A DNA stretch of 64,000 nucleotides from Hermodice carunculata (GCA_964020975.1 OZ026618.1:39229546-39293545), one strand, 5' to 3'; positions 30,840-49,400 are shown, counted from the stretch's first letter. Program-made: numbers and translations. The notes: a model not told the origin generated them from the letters alone.

Positions 30840-31931
30840 CAGGTAAGTTAAAAGCGGCAGTGTCTTTCAAGTTAAATTAGTTCGTACCGTTAAACCTGAC
30901 GAATATCTGACACAAAATACATTTGTCTAATAGTTATAGACAAAATTGAAATGGAAGGTATTCCTAGTTACATAATGACCACTTTCGTTAGAATTGGCGA
31001 CGAGAAACCGTCAGCTAAGATAATGAGTGTGCACTCTTTTTCTTTTTATAAAAGCCAAGTTTGAGAACATGTATAATTTATTTTCTTGTGAACATATAAT
31101 TTTATATTTTTGAAGCATGGAAGATACAAAAACATATTTTCGTTACTTTCACCTAGACGAGTTGTGAACAAAGCGTGCGAGTCTTGTACTATCAACTAAG
31201 CTTTGCCTCTTAGGGAAAGTCTAAACATATCCACTTGATTACTTTTCCCATTCAACAAAGTGGCTTAAGTGTGGGTTCTAGTGGCGCGAAGTATTGTCTG
31301 TATTGGGCAGTGATATGCCAAAATATATGGTAGCATATGGTATAAAAACCGTGAAAATTAATACGTTTGAAATAAATGTACTCACACTGATGTACTGTGC
31401 CACGCACCATTTAAAAATGATAGGCGACTGAGGGTATATTAGTAACAACTACAGGTAAAGATGGCTATAGGCACAATGTTTTTCCGCAAATAATTAAATG
31501 GCTCTGATCAAACTCTTTTACCGCCGAAAAAAAAGAACGACAGCCTAATTTTCTATGCAGACTGCACTTGCCCGCGCACCTGCACAAAAGGAGGCTGTAT
31601 GGAAGCAAAAACAACTCGCTGTTCGGTGAGGTCAGCTGGCTAAAAATTTTTTATCAAAATTGTTCCTTGGGTATTGTCGCAATGGTCTCACCGAATGAGA
31701 AGCCTATAATTTGTTTACACTTCTAATTTTTAAGAAAGAAATTAATGACGTGAATAGAAGCAGTTGAGACGGGTTTTGTTTCCTCCATTCCCAGTGCAGT
31801 GGTCTGTGGCGCCAGGAACGTTCAGGTTAGTCATCAGAGGCCGGGAGCAGGACACGCAAGTCAGCCGTTTCAACCAGGTAATATTTGATGGTATGCACGC
31901 AATTGCTGGATACAAAGTACCGTGGCAATAC
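30641..31931. other. No gene; (AAAT)n tract and sequence paralogous to copy B upstream
   Basis: An AAAT/GAAT tract occupies 30700-30840. Text near 31260-31390 ('ttctagtggcgcgaagtattgtctg') matches 46395-46520 upstream of copy B, so the duplicated unit reaches at least this far. Confidence 0.6.
30700..30840. repeat. (GAAT)n/(AAAT)n microsatellite
   Basis: Nearly pure tetranucleotide repeat. A similar GAAT-to-AAAT tract occurs at 51609-51770. Confidence 0.95.
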
Positions 31932-32323
31932 AGGCCCGTTGCGCAAAGTCAAGATCGAGTTTGATCCTACCTCAGATCCATCTGAAGCTGAGATCAAATT
32001 CCAGGGTCGTTTGCGCTTGTCTAGCTTATTTTGAAGCCATCCTCAGTTCGACCTTGATATTTAAACCTGAATGAAGGGTGGTTAACGGGAACAGATTTTC
32101 AAGGAATTTTGCTTCAAAATTGATAATGATGGCTGATTTTATCCATATTTTGGATCAAATGAGCCTTGCAGAACGTCTGCAGCGGAGACAAACAATTTTG
32201 AGGGATAGAAGTAATTCAGTCATCGCATTCAATGATACTAATTTTCTACAACGATTCATATTAAACAAGGACATGTTTTTCGTGTTACTGGGGACTGTGG
32301 GACCAAGGCTTGACAGGGCCTTT

Positions 32324-32330
<7 letters not shown>
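31932..32330 (+). mobile_element. PIF/Harbinger transposase fragment
   Basis: The frame starting at 32078 includes RRQTILRDRSNSVIAFND and [19 protein letters not shown] with TVGPRL. It resembles the N-terminal part of HARBI1-type nucleases (RDR.NPL...D..F...FR..K......L..I.P.L). The frame then runs into a CA/TA microsatellite and the catalytic DDE part is absent. Upstream, 'caggcccgttgcgcaaag' near 31931-31948 looks like a Harbinger-type terminal repeat; no opposite end was found. The assignment is from motif memory and moderately secure. Confidence 0.6.
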
Positions 32331-32359
<29 letters not shown>

Positions 32360-32368
32360 ACACACATA

Positions 32369-32455
<87 letters not shown>
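32320..32455. repeat. (CA)n then (TA)n microsatellite
   Basis: CA repeat followed by about 90 bases of TA repeat, interrupting the Harbinger frame. Confidence 0.97.
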
Positions 32456-32458
<3 letters not shown>

Positions 32459-32819
32459 TAATGGATGTGTAAGAAGAGCCATTTAAATTCAGCGTTTTCC
32501 CCAGTACAATAGAATGATGATTATTATCTGCATCACTGGTCGCTGAAGAGTGCTTTGAGCAGGAAAGTGTCAACTTTTTTTCAACAGCAAATTTTCCATA
32601 CTTTTCGAAAGGAACGATACTAATGATTAAATTGTAGAAAGCCCCTTCTGTTACAATATAAGGGAGATATATATATATCACACATGAACCAAGATATGAC
32701 TAGTGATTTATATGGTAACAAAAAGCAAAACAATGCGTAGTTGTACCTGTATGTCTACATCTTCGTGGCATTCTGTGTCGTCATCATAAGGACGAAATGA
32801 TAATGAACTAAAATTTCAT

Positions 32820-33110
32820 TAAAAAAGCAAGGGGTTGTGTGAACATCCTGTGCTCATCTGACCTACATCATACCAGTGTCCTTTTGACCTTGGGAAGGGG
32901 TCAAGGTCATCAATGCACTGTATCAAGTCTATGACCTTCACAAAGGACCAGCAGTATGTGTAACATTTAGGTCGTAGTTCAATTTTTTTTCAAGTTATCA
33001 AATAAACGGTAAAATACATGAAAGTGGCCTTGGGAATGAGGACAAGGTCACCTACGTACTGTGTAATTGTCGTTCCCAGAAGTGTCCCTGTGAAATTTTG
33101 AAGCATTTGG
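32820..33110. repeat. Repeat family J (hairpin head, 'tgaccttggg' body)
   Basis: Starts with a hairpin-like 'ggttgtgtgaacatcc' followed by 'tgtgctcatctgacct', then 'gaccttgggaaggggtcaaggtcat'. The same layout occurs at 53625-54010. Non-coding. Confidence 0.65.
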
Positions 33111-34217
33111 CGAAGTGGTTTAAAACAAGACAGTGATTACCATGTTGCGTATGTTGGGAACGGAGTGGATGTTTGCCTGACGTAAATCTGATAACAGGAA
33201 TGATGCGGATTTTTGGCCAATAAAGTTCCCGCACTCGAGTATTACCAGCGTTATCCCGGAGTCACCCATACAGCAGATACATCATGTGACCGCCATATGT
33301 TCCCAATTGCATTGCAGTGGATTCTTTGAGGTTAGAACTGCAGGCTATTGTGGAATGAAGGTGTACATGTAACGGTTAAACTCTATGATAGTGGCAAGAT
33401 CATCTGTATTCTTCCTGAAGTGTGAAGTTTCTTGTTGAAGCTTTGTTCAGTGGTCCTCCTCTTGAAACGCCCCTTTCACCAAAGGCTACTTCTAAGTGCA
33501 ACAAGTGTAGCCTTCGCATTGCCTGTTGTAAGGCCCCATGTTGGGTGCAATTGATGTGGCTTTATAGCTTTAGTTGTCCAGCAAGTGACAGGTTTTCCAA
33601 ATGTACTATACACACAGACCTTCCAATAAAACACTTCATCTTGATAACATTCAGTGTTTTTTAAAAGGACCTAGGACTCCTTGGTAATAACATTCAACGT
33701 AATCTTCATATGAGAGATTTACTTGTGACATTCGTCAAAATTCCTACCTGTTACCCAGGTGATCCTTGGTAGCCGTGGTTATTTAAAGCACTATGGTTAC
33801 CCAACGGGGTTACCCTCAAATATCTTTAAATTGTAGCACTGTTGTGTAATTAGGAGTTTGTTCGGAGCTTATGTGTACCCACTTTTTGTTTCCAAGTCTA
33901 GTTACCTAGAGTTGCATGAGCTCATCTTTGTACTGCGCTCTATTGACTAAAATTCAAACTAAGATGTGATGAGAATTTGTATAGTGTAATAATTTTGACT
34001 GGCTGTATGCAAATGAGTTTAAGTAGTTTCTAAAGAATGAAAAACAGAATACATAGGGGCTCCAACCTGTATTCTTTGTTGAAAGTGGGAGATCTACCTC
34101 CTTCATTAACTTAAAAGCTGGAGGTCAATAGCAAGTGAGCATGCGCCGAAAATGCTGAAGGCATCGAGGCTTTCACGAACAACAGTCTTTCTGTCTCTCT
34201 CTGTCTCTCTGTCTCTC

Positions 34218-34276
<59 letters not shown>

Positions 34277-34294
34277 TTTGATTGATTGATTGAT
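33111..34294. other. No gene recognised
   Basis: An 80-codon plus-strand frame at 33422-33664 has a Cys-rich stretch (CNKCSLRIACCKAPC), but I recognise no family and no neighbouring exon. A (CT)n-rich tract with a short (TA)n run lies at 34188-34276. Confidence 0.45.
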
Positions 34295-34635
34295 TGTCAG
34301 ATTTACCACATTATGGGGGATTTTGTAGCTTTCAAACTGTGAATCTGATTGTCAAATGAACATGTTTCCACTACTCTGTTGTGGATAGGTCGAAAATTGT
34401 AAAAACACACGCACCAAATGCATGCACACACACAAATAAAATGAGATAAACTAGAAATGCCACATTTACCACATTATGTGAGGTTCTGTAGTTTTTTAAC
34501 TGGGAATCAGATTGTCAAGTAAACATGTGCGACTTCATGTTTCCACTACTCTATTTTGGAAAAGTCGAAAATAGCAAAAACACACGAATACATGCACCAA
34601 ATGCAAGCACACACACAAATAAAATGAAAATAAAT
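34295..34635. repeat. Two-copy tandem repeat, ~165 bp
   Basis: The phrases 'taccacattatg', 'tgaatctgattgtcaa', 'catgtttccactactct' and 'acacacacaaataaaatga' each occur twice at about the same spacing. Confidence 0.8.
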
Positions 34636-35422
34636 AAAAATGATGCGCCACCTTTTTAACAAATTAAGGACCTGGGGTCCCCAGAAGCGTACCTATGCAA
34701 TCTTGAGGCAATTGGCCAAGCGGTTTCCGAGAAGATTTTTAAAGTTTTAGGGCAAAAAATCTCTGGAGCATGACCAGTTGAGCAAAAGTGGTACAGACCC
34801 ATTCAAGCTACAGTCCCACCAAGTTTACCGTGCATCTGTCTGACGACTTTGGAGAAAAAAATCGAAAATGTGAATTAGCTTGCAATTCACATTGACTTAC
34901 ATAGCCATCAATAGGAATATGTGCATTAAACGACAAGAACCCTAATCGAAAAAAAGTAAAGAAAAGAAACACCATCTGGTGAACAAATTAACGTCTCTGG
35001 GATCCCAGAAGTATCCCTATGCAATTTTGATACTATTGGTCTGGCAGATTTAGACAGCTTCCTGAGAAGTCAGCTGAGCTAAAATTTACTGGAGCGTGAC
35101 CATTTGAACAATCTCAGTTGAGACCCACCCAAAGTATATTCTACCAAGCGTGAAGTGGATCTGACGGACGTTTTGAAGAAGTCGTAAATGTGAATAAGCC
35201 AAATGCGATCTCAGCTGCCCATGCCCATTGAAACCCAGCCTCTATCTGGACCGCATGTCATTAGGTATAACTTTCTGTCACTGAACACACAAATGTAGAG
35301 GTCAAACTTGAAATGAGGGAAAGACTGCTATGAAGGAAAGCTTGGATTATTTAGTGGTTTCCTTGTGTTCTTTATTATCGATAGACGTTACTGTTTATTT
35401 TTTTCACTAAACGTAGCCCTTG

Positions 35423-35510
35423 AAGGTGATAAAACAAACCTAAAAATAGGCTTGTGAGCCTGATGGCCAATTGTGTTTACTAAAATATGTTTACACCAAA
35501 GGTGATAAAA
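35423..35510 (+). mobile_element. 64-bp LINE-D stub with 12-bp target duplications
   Basis: AAGGTGATAAAA occurs at 35423-35434 and 35499-35510. Between them (35435-35498) is only the terminal hairpin and tail of LINE-D: AGGCTTGTGAGCCT, then GGCCAATTGTG, then 'actaaaatatgtttacacc'. It is an extremely 5'-truncated but properly integrated copy. Confidence 0.82.
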
Positions 35511-36615
35511 AGGAGAATTTTGATTCTAGTTATGAGGGTAACGTAACAAATTAAGTGGGGAAAGGTCACTTCCTGTCCATAATGACCTCTGTCCCAAACA
35601 GAGGCTAAGCTTTACTGGGCATGCCCAGCTGAGATGTTAATTTGATTTATTGTGCATGGGCGCACGACCGACCATCCTGTAATCTTAACTAACTGACAGG
35701 TCAGCTAACCTAAAAAGGATGAAAAAAACAAATATGCAGTAATGTTATTTGAGAAGTCGAAAAATGAAAACATCTAACATAGGGGCAGATGGGCGCAAAT
35801 GGATTTTATGAGGTTTGCTGACAATCAGAAAAGAGAACAGGATTACTTTGATAATTCTGTGCTCAGCTGACTTTGGATGCAGAGACTTTTAATTTCAAAG
35901 TTGTCCTCTGACATTAGAAGTAATAAAAAAAAACATATTTGTTAAAAGCTCTCATCACTATTTGCCATATCAATATTCACATACAATTCAGAAGTAATCA
36001 TTTTTAAAGGAAAAGTGATCCGCTGGTGCCAAGATCTATGCCAGTATGTAAGTTTGACCTGTCAAGGCCACTCTAGGTCCAAATTAACACCAAAGGAAAC
36101 ATCATAGGTACATTCCTATAAGTGTTTATAGTGAACATGGCCGTATGATCCACCATTGTCGAAATAAAAGCCACTATATCACTTGACCTTTCAATGTCAT
36201 TCAAGGTCAAAATTAACACCAAAAGAAATCCCACAGGTACCGGTACTTTCCTAGCGGAGTCTACTAATACTAATGACTAGCAATAAAATTAAGTGGAGTA
36301 TGACTATTTAAACAAACTCATACCTCTCAAGTCAAGAGGGAAACATGTTTCGTCACTTTAGTATTAGAAGATGAATGTTGATGTTTTGGTAACTTGAATT
36401 TCTTTGCGGTCACTATTGGGATGAAATTTATGAGTATGGATAAAGGTTTTCTGAACTATTTGGTCGAGACCCACAAATATTACATCCCTACCAAGTTTAA
36501 AGTGAATATAGCAGACCGTTTTGGACAAGAAGTTGAAAATATGATTACCATTGCAATCACCATTGACTTACATTGTAAACAGTAAGGATACATGTATTAA
36601 CCAGCAAGTCCTCAA

Positions 36616-36616
<1 letters not shown>

Positions 36617-36681
<65 letters not shown>

Positions 36682-36709
36682 ATTATTATTATTATTATTA
36701 CTACTACTA

Positions 36710-36766
<57 letters not shown>

Positions 36767-36767
36767 A
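36617..36767. repeat. (TTA)n(CTA)n trinucleotide microsatellite
   Basis: About 150 bases of ATT-type repeat passing into ACT-type repeat. The poly-Ile/poly-Val frame is an artefact. Confidence 0.97.
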
Positions 36768-38290
36768 GTCGCTAAAAATCAGGGACTTAGAGTATAACCA
36801 CCTAGTGAACAATGAGTTTACCTCTGACGACTAAATTTCCGCAAAGGTTCAGAACAATTTGATTGACACTTTTACAGAAGTAAAAGGCGAAGATAAAGAA
36901 AATTCTTTAAAAATTGAAAAGAAATCAGAGCGCCGCCTGCTGAACAAATATAGGTTGAGGAGTCCTCTGAAGTGTCCCTATGCGATTTCAAAGCAATTGG
37001 CTTGGCGGTCTGGGAGAAGTTTTTTTGAGATCCCCCCCCCCCCCAAAAAAAAAGAAAATAAACATCAACATTGTCATTTCAAAAATCTAAAAAATCACCG
37101 GGACATGACCACCAAACCAAATTGCCAGAGACCCACCTAAGGTACATCCCTAACAAGTTTGAAGCAAATCTGGTTGACTGTTTTGTGGAGGTAGAAAATG
37201 TGAATTGCCACTGCAATCCTTATTGACATGCACAGTGACAAACAGGAATGCATGTATTAATCAAATAGTACCCAAATCGAAAAATTCTTGGTTTAACCAC
37301 CCTCCATAAGTTACATTTCCCTCATGTTTCTGAACAACCTGAGAAACACTTAAGCAAAAATGGTGAAAACACACACACACACAAATCATAGAAAATAACA
37401 ATAACACAGCGCCACCTGTTGTGCACCTTGAGGTAAGAGAGTTCTCCGCAGTGTTCCTATGCAATTTCAAAGCAATTGGCCCAGCAGTTTGGGAGAGGAG
37501 TATTTTTTTTAAAGATTTTGCCAAAAATTGAACTGGTATTTCATAACAAATTTAAAACTCACTTGAGCGTGACCACTTCAAGCAAGCATGGTAGGGACCC
37601 ACCCAAGGTACATTTCCACCAACTCTGACGGATTTGAAGAAGTCGAAATGATCTTTATGCTATTGCAACTGGCATGCGTTGTAATCAATAGAAATGCATG
37701 CATTAACTGACAAGTACACAAATTGAAAAATAGCACCGCATCAGCAACTGTGCAATATCATAGTTTGACCATTTCACAATCTTAATTTCCCTTAAGCTTA
37801 AGAAACATATGTGTGACGATTTTGAAGTCGAAAATAGCTTGAAGTCATACAAATTCACAAAAGAAAATTGAAAAAAAAGTTGCAGCACCATATGTCAAAC
37901 AATTTAAGGTCTAGGGGCCTCAGCAAGTGTCCCTATGCAATTTCGAAGCAATTGGCACTGCGGTTTCGGAGATTTTTTTTTTACGATTTTGCCAAAAAAT
38001 GAACAACAAATCCCCCCCCCCCCCAATCATTAGAGCATGACCATTTGATCAGTAAAATGACCACTTTCGCAAACTTTGTGTCATGCTTATTCAGACTGTT
38101 CTTTGACACAAATTAAAACTTCAAAAATTTTCTCATGAAAAATTTCCAGATCGTGATCATTTTCGTATGGTTGCATCATATGTAGTCAGATTATATTCTG
38201 ACACAATTTCAAACAGTTCTGTCTTCCTTTGGAAGTGGAAAATGTGGTTTCTGGATGAATGGACGGGCGTTGGATCATAAATTATTAGAT

Positions 38291-38322
38291 AAGGTCAGCT
38301 GACTGACAAATCAGCAGACCTT
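38291..38322. repeat. Module-terminal hairpin
   Basis: Arms AAGGTCAGCTGA and TCAGCAGACCTT pair with one mismatch around CTGACAAA. A close counterpart lies at 60387-60416, in both cases just upstream of the 3' flank of a tubulin copy. Confidence 0.8.
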
Positions 38323-38825
38323 AAATCCCTGTGGCATAACCACTTTTCCCAGAAAACTTTGCACAGATCAAATAAGCATGTTTTTGTTTTAGGTTTCTGT
38401 CCTTAAAACTTAACAGCCCTGGGAAGAGCATATATATGTTGACGTTTATGTTCTCAGAAAAATCATTTAGCAATTACCAAATATCTTCAACTTCTGTATA
38501 CCATATAACTCTGAACAATGATGCTAATTTTCACTCAGCTTAAATCAGGCTGAGGAACTTTTTTAAACAGGGTTGCAAAGTAAGCCACAGCTAGTTCACA
38601 TTTTGGCCTCATGGGCTATATACAAAGTGTAGAATTAATGAATACAACAAAACGATATGGTACAAGTTAGCACATAACTGAAAGCTATTTGTCAAAAGAT
38701 TAGGCATAAACGGATGCGTTGGGTCATTTTGCCCATCGCGGATGGACAGCAAAACACAACCACCCATGCTATAAACTCAGCCGACTTAAAATCAAAAGGC
38801 GGACAGGTAAATTTGCTGTCTGGCG

Positions 38826-38831
38826 TTTATT
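38826..38831 (-). terminator. Candidate poly(A) signal of tubulin copy B
   Basis: AATAAA on the minus strand about 490 bases past the stop. The surrounding text (AATCAGCAGAATAAA) is conserved at the equivalent place behind copy C, which supports function. Confidence 0.55.
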
Positions 38832-39321
38832 CTGCTGATTCAAAGCGTACACTGACACAGTTTGGCTGACATCAAGAACTTCCACTTTAGGATCAGTCCT
38901 GACAGTCTGCAAGCTTGCCCAAGCTTCTTAAAGTTGTATTCTTTATCGCTTCATCTTTTCTGTGAATGGCTAAAGCAGAAACGACAATGAAGGCCGAATC
39001 TTCGTTTCTCGGACATTTTAGTGTAATCATGAGGTGAAAAACCCACAGACAACTCATGCATTAATTGCTCTGCAACGTTTGTGGTGATAGAACAGAGATA
39101 ATCATAATATCCCATTAAATGGTCAAAATATTTCAAATACAGACAACTGCTTTAGAGCCAGATTGACTTTGAAGAGCGTGTTTCTCTTGCAAAAAAATGC
39201 TGTATGCAAAAATGTTTCGGATCCAAGTTAATTCGTTCCATAAAAGATACGTTAACAAGATTTTGAAACTTCAAGTCCTTTGTTTAAAGTGCACAACTAT
39301 ACTGAAACGTTGTCTGGAGAA

Positions 39322-44842
<5,521 letters not shown>

Positions 44843-45015
44843 GTTTGCCGAAAAGATACCGGTACGGACTGCTGTGCTCTGCGGATTGACTCGTCTGTTT
44901 TTGTTCGTTGTTATGATTCATGCTTTATTCATTATGCATGCTGCCAACGTTTCACCAAATACACAAAAGTTTCTGTGGTGACATCAATAACGATGCGCAC
45001 GATTAGCCAATAGAG
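44843..45015 (-). promoter_or_regulatory. Tubulin copy B promoter / 5' UTR block
   Basis: TATA-like TAATGAATAAA (44924-44934) starts 82 bases above the ATG, exactly as in copy A. A CRE-like TGATGTCA (44979-44986) and a CCAAT motif (45007-45011) follow. The sequence from 'cgtttcaccaaatacac' to 'ggtgacatcaat' is essentially unchanged between copies, whereas neighbouring sequence is not. Confidence 0.65.
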
Positions 45016-45019
45016 CATG

Positions 45020-47277
45020 TATGTTGCAGATGATGCCACTGGTAATGCAGGTTTTGACCAAGCTGCATACCGGTGGAGCCACCTTGTAGGTAAGCAAATC
45101 CTGTTTCACTGATTGGATACGGTTGTCCACTGCAAGTGGTGTCACGTGCGATACAGGTCAGCAGGAGATAGTGTCACATGTAATTTACCTCTTCGGACGT
45201 CCTCGATTGAGTCTGTATGTAACATGCAATTCCCGGACAAATATGATGGACTAACGACGTCGAGCATATTTTTATGATGTATTAATTGACCCACCAAAAT
45301 TTTACATGTGGCCTAGCTAGCTACATCAGAAGATAATTATTTGGTGATCAAGAATTTCTCCATGCTATTGATATTCAGTCAGAATTTGAAACAGTTCATA
45401 AAAAGGTTATTTAATACCGGTTTGTGACAACGATCGACAACCATTCCATAGTATGACCAAGGAGATTTAACTGGGGAAGGAGTACGCAGTCTTCTCTATC
45501 CCCATTGGAAAGTGCTTTTCTTTGTAACTTGTCAGAAAATCATTTTGCGAAGCAATTTTGTCTTATGAAAACATCGATTTGCTTTCTTAAAATTTTAGCA
45601 AGGAAGAAGACAAAAATTGATGTAGTATTGATATTTCAATTTTGTGTGCATCGTAAGCAAGAACAGAAAAAGTTATATTTAAATTTGTATGCATGATTTC
45701 ATGTCAACTCAGCATACAACGGAAACAGAAAGGCGCCGAATTACTTTCACACCTGGTACACAGCCACGAAAACGTCTTGTCCCGATGTGCACACTCTTTC
45801 CCTACAGACTCAGTGGTGTGAGAAAGTGCTTCAAGTACGATTGCTCTAGTCTCAAATGGAGTTGAACGTATAGTAACAAGTGGTAACACTGTATGTTTGT
45901 AATATGTATGGCCTATATTTGAAGATCGATATGTGTCAAAACAAATTTATTGTTTCCGTGAATGAATTTGCCAGTTTACCCCACCAATGAAAGTCACTGT
46001 TAACGATTTGATGCCAGATCAGGTTTGATAATGAAAACGACATTCTTTAGAAAGAAAACTAGCTTGTTTTCATCTACAGAAGAATTAGCTTAGATTTTGT
46101 CTTTCATAAAGTGAACGAAATGTGGATATTTTTATCAGAGTTTTCTCATTTTCCTACTTTTTAAAATTCCTACTCTTACTCGAAGAATATGATTTATTTT
46201 AAAAAAAATCGCCGCACACTTTTTTAAACAAGAAATATATATTAGATAACCAACTTTTTTTGAGGAGAATGACTCTTTTTATTTACAAATAGGTAGCAAA
46301 ATTTGAGTCTTGTAATATAAACTGAACCATGCCTCATTGTGAAAGTCTTCATCCGCGTATTTGGTTACTTCTCCCATTCGACAATCTGACTTGAGCGTAG
46401 GTTCTTGTGGCTGCTAGTATTGTCTGTAGTGGGCAATGATATGCCAAAACACGTTGTAGCATATTGCTTCAAAGCTGCGAAAGCTAATACCTTTGAAAAT
46501 AAATGTATTCACAGTCGTAAACTGGGCCATGTATCATTCAAAAATGATAGGCCACGTCCAACATTTTAGTAACATCTACAGGTCAAGTTGGCTATCTTTA
46601 TTGCAACATGATTTCCGCCAAAAATATATGTCTTTAATCATAATCAAATTTTACGCTTTATGCTACCGTTCAGACAGCAGTATTCTCCTGGCTACAAAAG
46701 GTTCAGACAGCAGTATATTCCTGGCTATAAAAAGTAGGTACCCACATCGTCGACATTGGGTACGATTATTGGCGGAACGTTAGTCACCAGATGGCAGCAC
46801 CAGGTAACACAGGTCTGTCATTCAAACCTGGAGACATTGGAAAGAATGCACCCCTGTGCTGGACGTTAGGCACAATAATAAAACACAGGTCGAGTGTGAC
46901 TGATTTTGCATGTGAGAGCATTTTTATGATCCTGACGCCTCACAGACCTCTACAAGAGTTTAGTTATGCGTTAAAGTGCCCGCAGTAGTTGCCCCGATGA
47001 TTAATTAATCGCATCTTGATATTTTTTCTGCTGTGGGAGAAAAACAATATTTTGCAGACATCATCTAGAATGCCAAAAAAATTGCAGGGCATAAATAAAT
47101 CGACGCAGAAAATACGGTGCTTCTAAAAGTAGATATTGTATTCTTAGCAGAAACACTGAAACGTCAGTCAATTAGCAAGTTTGGGAAAGCAGGACAGTAG
47201 AAATGATTACAAATAAACGTTGGTCATTAGATTCATTGCCACGAAAACTTTGTATCGGTTAAAAAGAGTCGTGGGAC
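45020..47277. other. Upstream region of copy B, no gene recognised
   Basis: Paralogous to 28.9-31.5 kb in patches up to about 46600. Contains a 33-bp tandem duplication near 46670-46735 ('ttcagacagcagtat...cctggcta'). No exon or transposon motif seen. Confidence 0.55.
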
Positions 47278-47291
47278 ACACACACACACAT

Positions 47292-47330
<39 letters not shown>

Positions 47331-47347
47331 TATACACACACATATAT

Positions 47348-47421
<74 letters not shown>

Positions 47422-47430
47422 TTGTTTCTT
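47278..47430. repeat. (CA)n-(TA)n-(TG)n compound microsatellite
   Basis: CA repeat, mixed CATA, long TA, then TG repeat. Confidence 0.97.
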
Positions 47431-47744
47431 TTTATTATAGAATGTACCATTTTTGTATTGTTTACCTATGCTTATGAAATTTATTCCAAAGAGTTGTCTT
47501 GTGGCTTATAAAGGCTTCCCATGGAAGGTCATTGGTGTCAAGTATGATAAAATCTGGGTGGTAGGTTTAAGGAAACGATGAAAATTTTTGTTTTTTTTCT
47601 AAAGTGTTCTTTTGCTAAATGCAGTCATTGGTCTGAATTAATCTTTGAATTTTCAAGTTCACTCAAGGTGAAAAGTGACAGCACCAGAAGAAGCCTCATA
47701 GATACATTCCCATACATGTTCAATAGTGCTTTACCTTAATACAT

Positions 47745-48109
47745 TACTTTAATAAACTCTTTGTGCTCGTCCAGTTTTCATTCTGGTTGCAGAGCAGATG
47801 TGCAAAATACATCTGACAGTAATAATATTGAATTGAATAGAGTCGATGATTGGCTAACAGCAAACAATTATTAAACTACGATTAACACAAAGTATATGAT
47901 TTTTCACTTCCCGCAAAAGAATTTAACTTTTAAATTAAATCTAAAAATTTACAATATTCCAATTTCAAGGGCGGATGAATTTGACTTTCTCGGCCCACGT
48001 ATTCATGAAAATTTAAACTGGAATACTCATACAAGTAAAATTGGAAAAATTTTTCTAATGTAATTGGAATCTTAAAGATACAAAATAATTATGTAGAAAC
48101 CCAGTCGTC
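47745..48109 (+). mobile_element. LINE-E copy 2, 5' part
   Basis: A decayed reverse transcriptase fragment. Readable pieces are ELNRVDDWLTANK, YMIFHFPQKN, NLKIYNIPISRADEFDFLG and HENLNWNTHTSKIGK, then GILKIQNNYVETQS. They correspond piece by piece to the LINE-E protein at 56461-57105. The frame is shifted more than once. It is interrupted at about 48110 by LINE-F and resumes near 49405. Confidence 0.72.
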
Positions 48110-49400
48110 TTTGATTACAACATGAACAATACACCCCTCTTACACGTGTCCTCCCAAAATGATCTTGGTTTCGAGTTAAGCTCTTGCCTCGACTGGTCTA
48201 ACCACATAACAAAATGCTGTACGAAAGCCAATCGTGCACTTGGGATCATCAAACGTACATGTGGATACCAAGCACCTCCTGAAACTACCAAGAGGTTATA
48301 TATTTCAATGGTACGAAGCCATTTAGAGTACGGCAGTGTTGTGTGGAGTGTCGGCACTAAGAAAAACCTAAAGGCTTTAGAATCTATCCAGCGCAGGGCA
48401 ACTAAGTATATTTTGGGAGTACATTGCGATGACACCTACAAAGCACGACTTATTAAGTGTAATCTTCATCCTCTATCCTATAGGCGTGAAATTCTGGATT
48501 TAGTATTCTTATACAAATGTCTACATGGATACTATTCAGTAAATTTACAAGATTTATTTCCACTCCAAACCTATACTTCCGAGCTACGAAATTCCAACAA
48601 TACTATCCGTTTTGAGGCCACCCGTTGCGGCACAGAAACATTCAGACACTCATATGTCAATCGCACAATCTACAGGTGGAACAACTTGCCACATAACATA
48701 AAAGCTTCCACTACAATTGGCATGTTCAAATCCAGACTAAAGCAGCATTACAATAATTTGAGAAACAATTATTTTGATGATTCTAATACATGCACATGGA
48801 GAAGTAAATGCTTCTGTGCTAAATGCAGAGGGTAATTTGTGACAGCTTTTATGTACAGTGACAGTATGTATCTGGTGCTACTACAGTGTGTCTATCCAAA
48901 TATGTGTTTTATTTTTTAACCAATATGTTATCAACTGTGGAGTAAAACCAGCAGAGCCGGTGTCTGCTGCGGTGTTCAAGGAACACCTGCGCGGCTTTGT
49001 CCCCCGTCACTCTGCTGGGGGTCCCCAATCTAACCCACTCCACTAGTTGTAATCTGACACACCATCCAAATGATATTAATTGACTATTTTAAGTGGTGCT
49101 TTTCTATATATTGTAAATTTCAGATTTTATCATGCCTTTCCAGACATTTTATACATCATTCTAGTGTAGTAAATTGGTTTTATCTCCATGAACATCGTTA
49201 TTACACAGCACTAGCTGTACTCATTTCATTCATTAGATCACCAACGGGGAGTCAACTTGTATAGGTGTGTTCACCTGTTTGACTCTTCCTAATTGGCAGT
49301 ATGTTTTATGCAGCAAACATTTTATTGTATCTTATGTCATTTTATGTACTACTGCTGATTGAAGCTTAATAAATAAAATAAAAAAAAAACAAACAAAAAG
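48110..49400 (+). mobile_element. LINE-F, 5'-truncated, inserted into LINE-E copy 2
   Basis: A 237-codon open frame (48122-48835) covers the post-catalytic region of a Jockey/CR1-like LINE: LGFELSSCLDWSNHITKCCT, KRLYISMVRSHLEYGSVVW, LESIQRRATKYILG and CNLHPLSYRREILDLVFLYK, ending CTWRSKCFCAKCRG. The 3' UTR runs to AATAAA and an A-rich tail (49371-49399). The unbroken frame suggests that it is younger than the element it interrupts. No clear target duplication was seen. Confidence 0.85.

Larger units (their letters stand above)
34640..38330. repeat. Field of hairpin-bounded repeat modules (block 1)
   Basis: Diverged modules recur here. Recurring elements are 'cgccacctgttgaacaaat', 'ccctatgcaatttcgaagca', 'attggccaagcggtttcgga', 'gagcatgaccatttgaac', 'cacccaaggtacat' and 'ccaccaagtttgaagtgaat'. 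Module ends carry AGCTGAC/GTCAGCT hairpins, for example 35685-35712 and 38291-38322 (a 12-base stem with one mismatch). Trinucleotide (TTA)n(CTA)n occupies 36617-36767. Units of family N lie at 36010-36260. No protein is encoded. Confidence 0.7.

Noticed and set aside
33422-33664. Cys-rich 80-codon frame (CNKCSLRIACCKAPC)
   Set aside because: Looks zinc-binding at first sight, but spacing matches no family I know and nothing upstream or downstream extends it.
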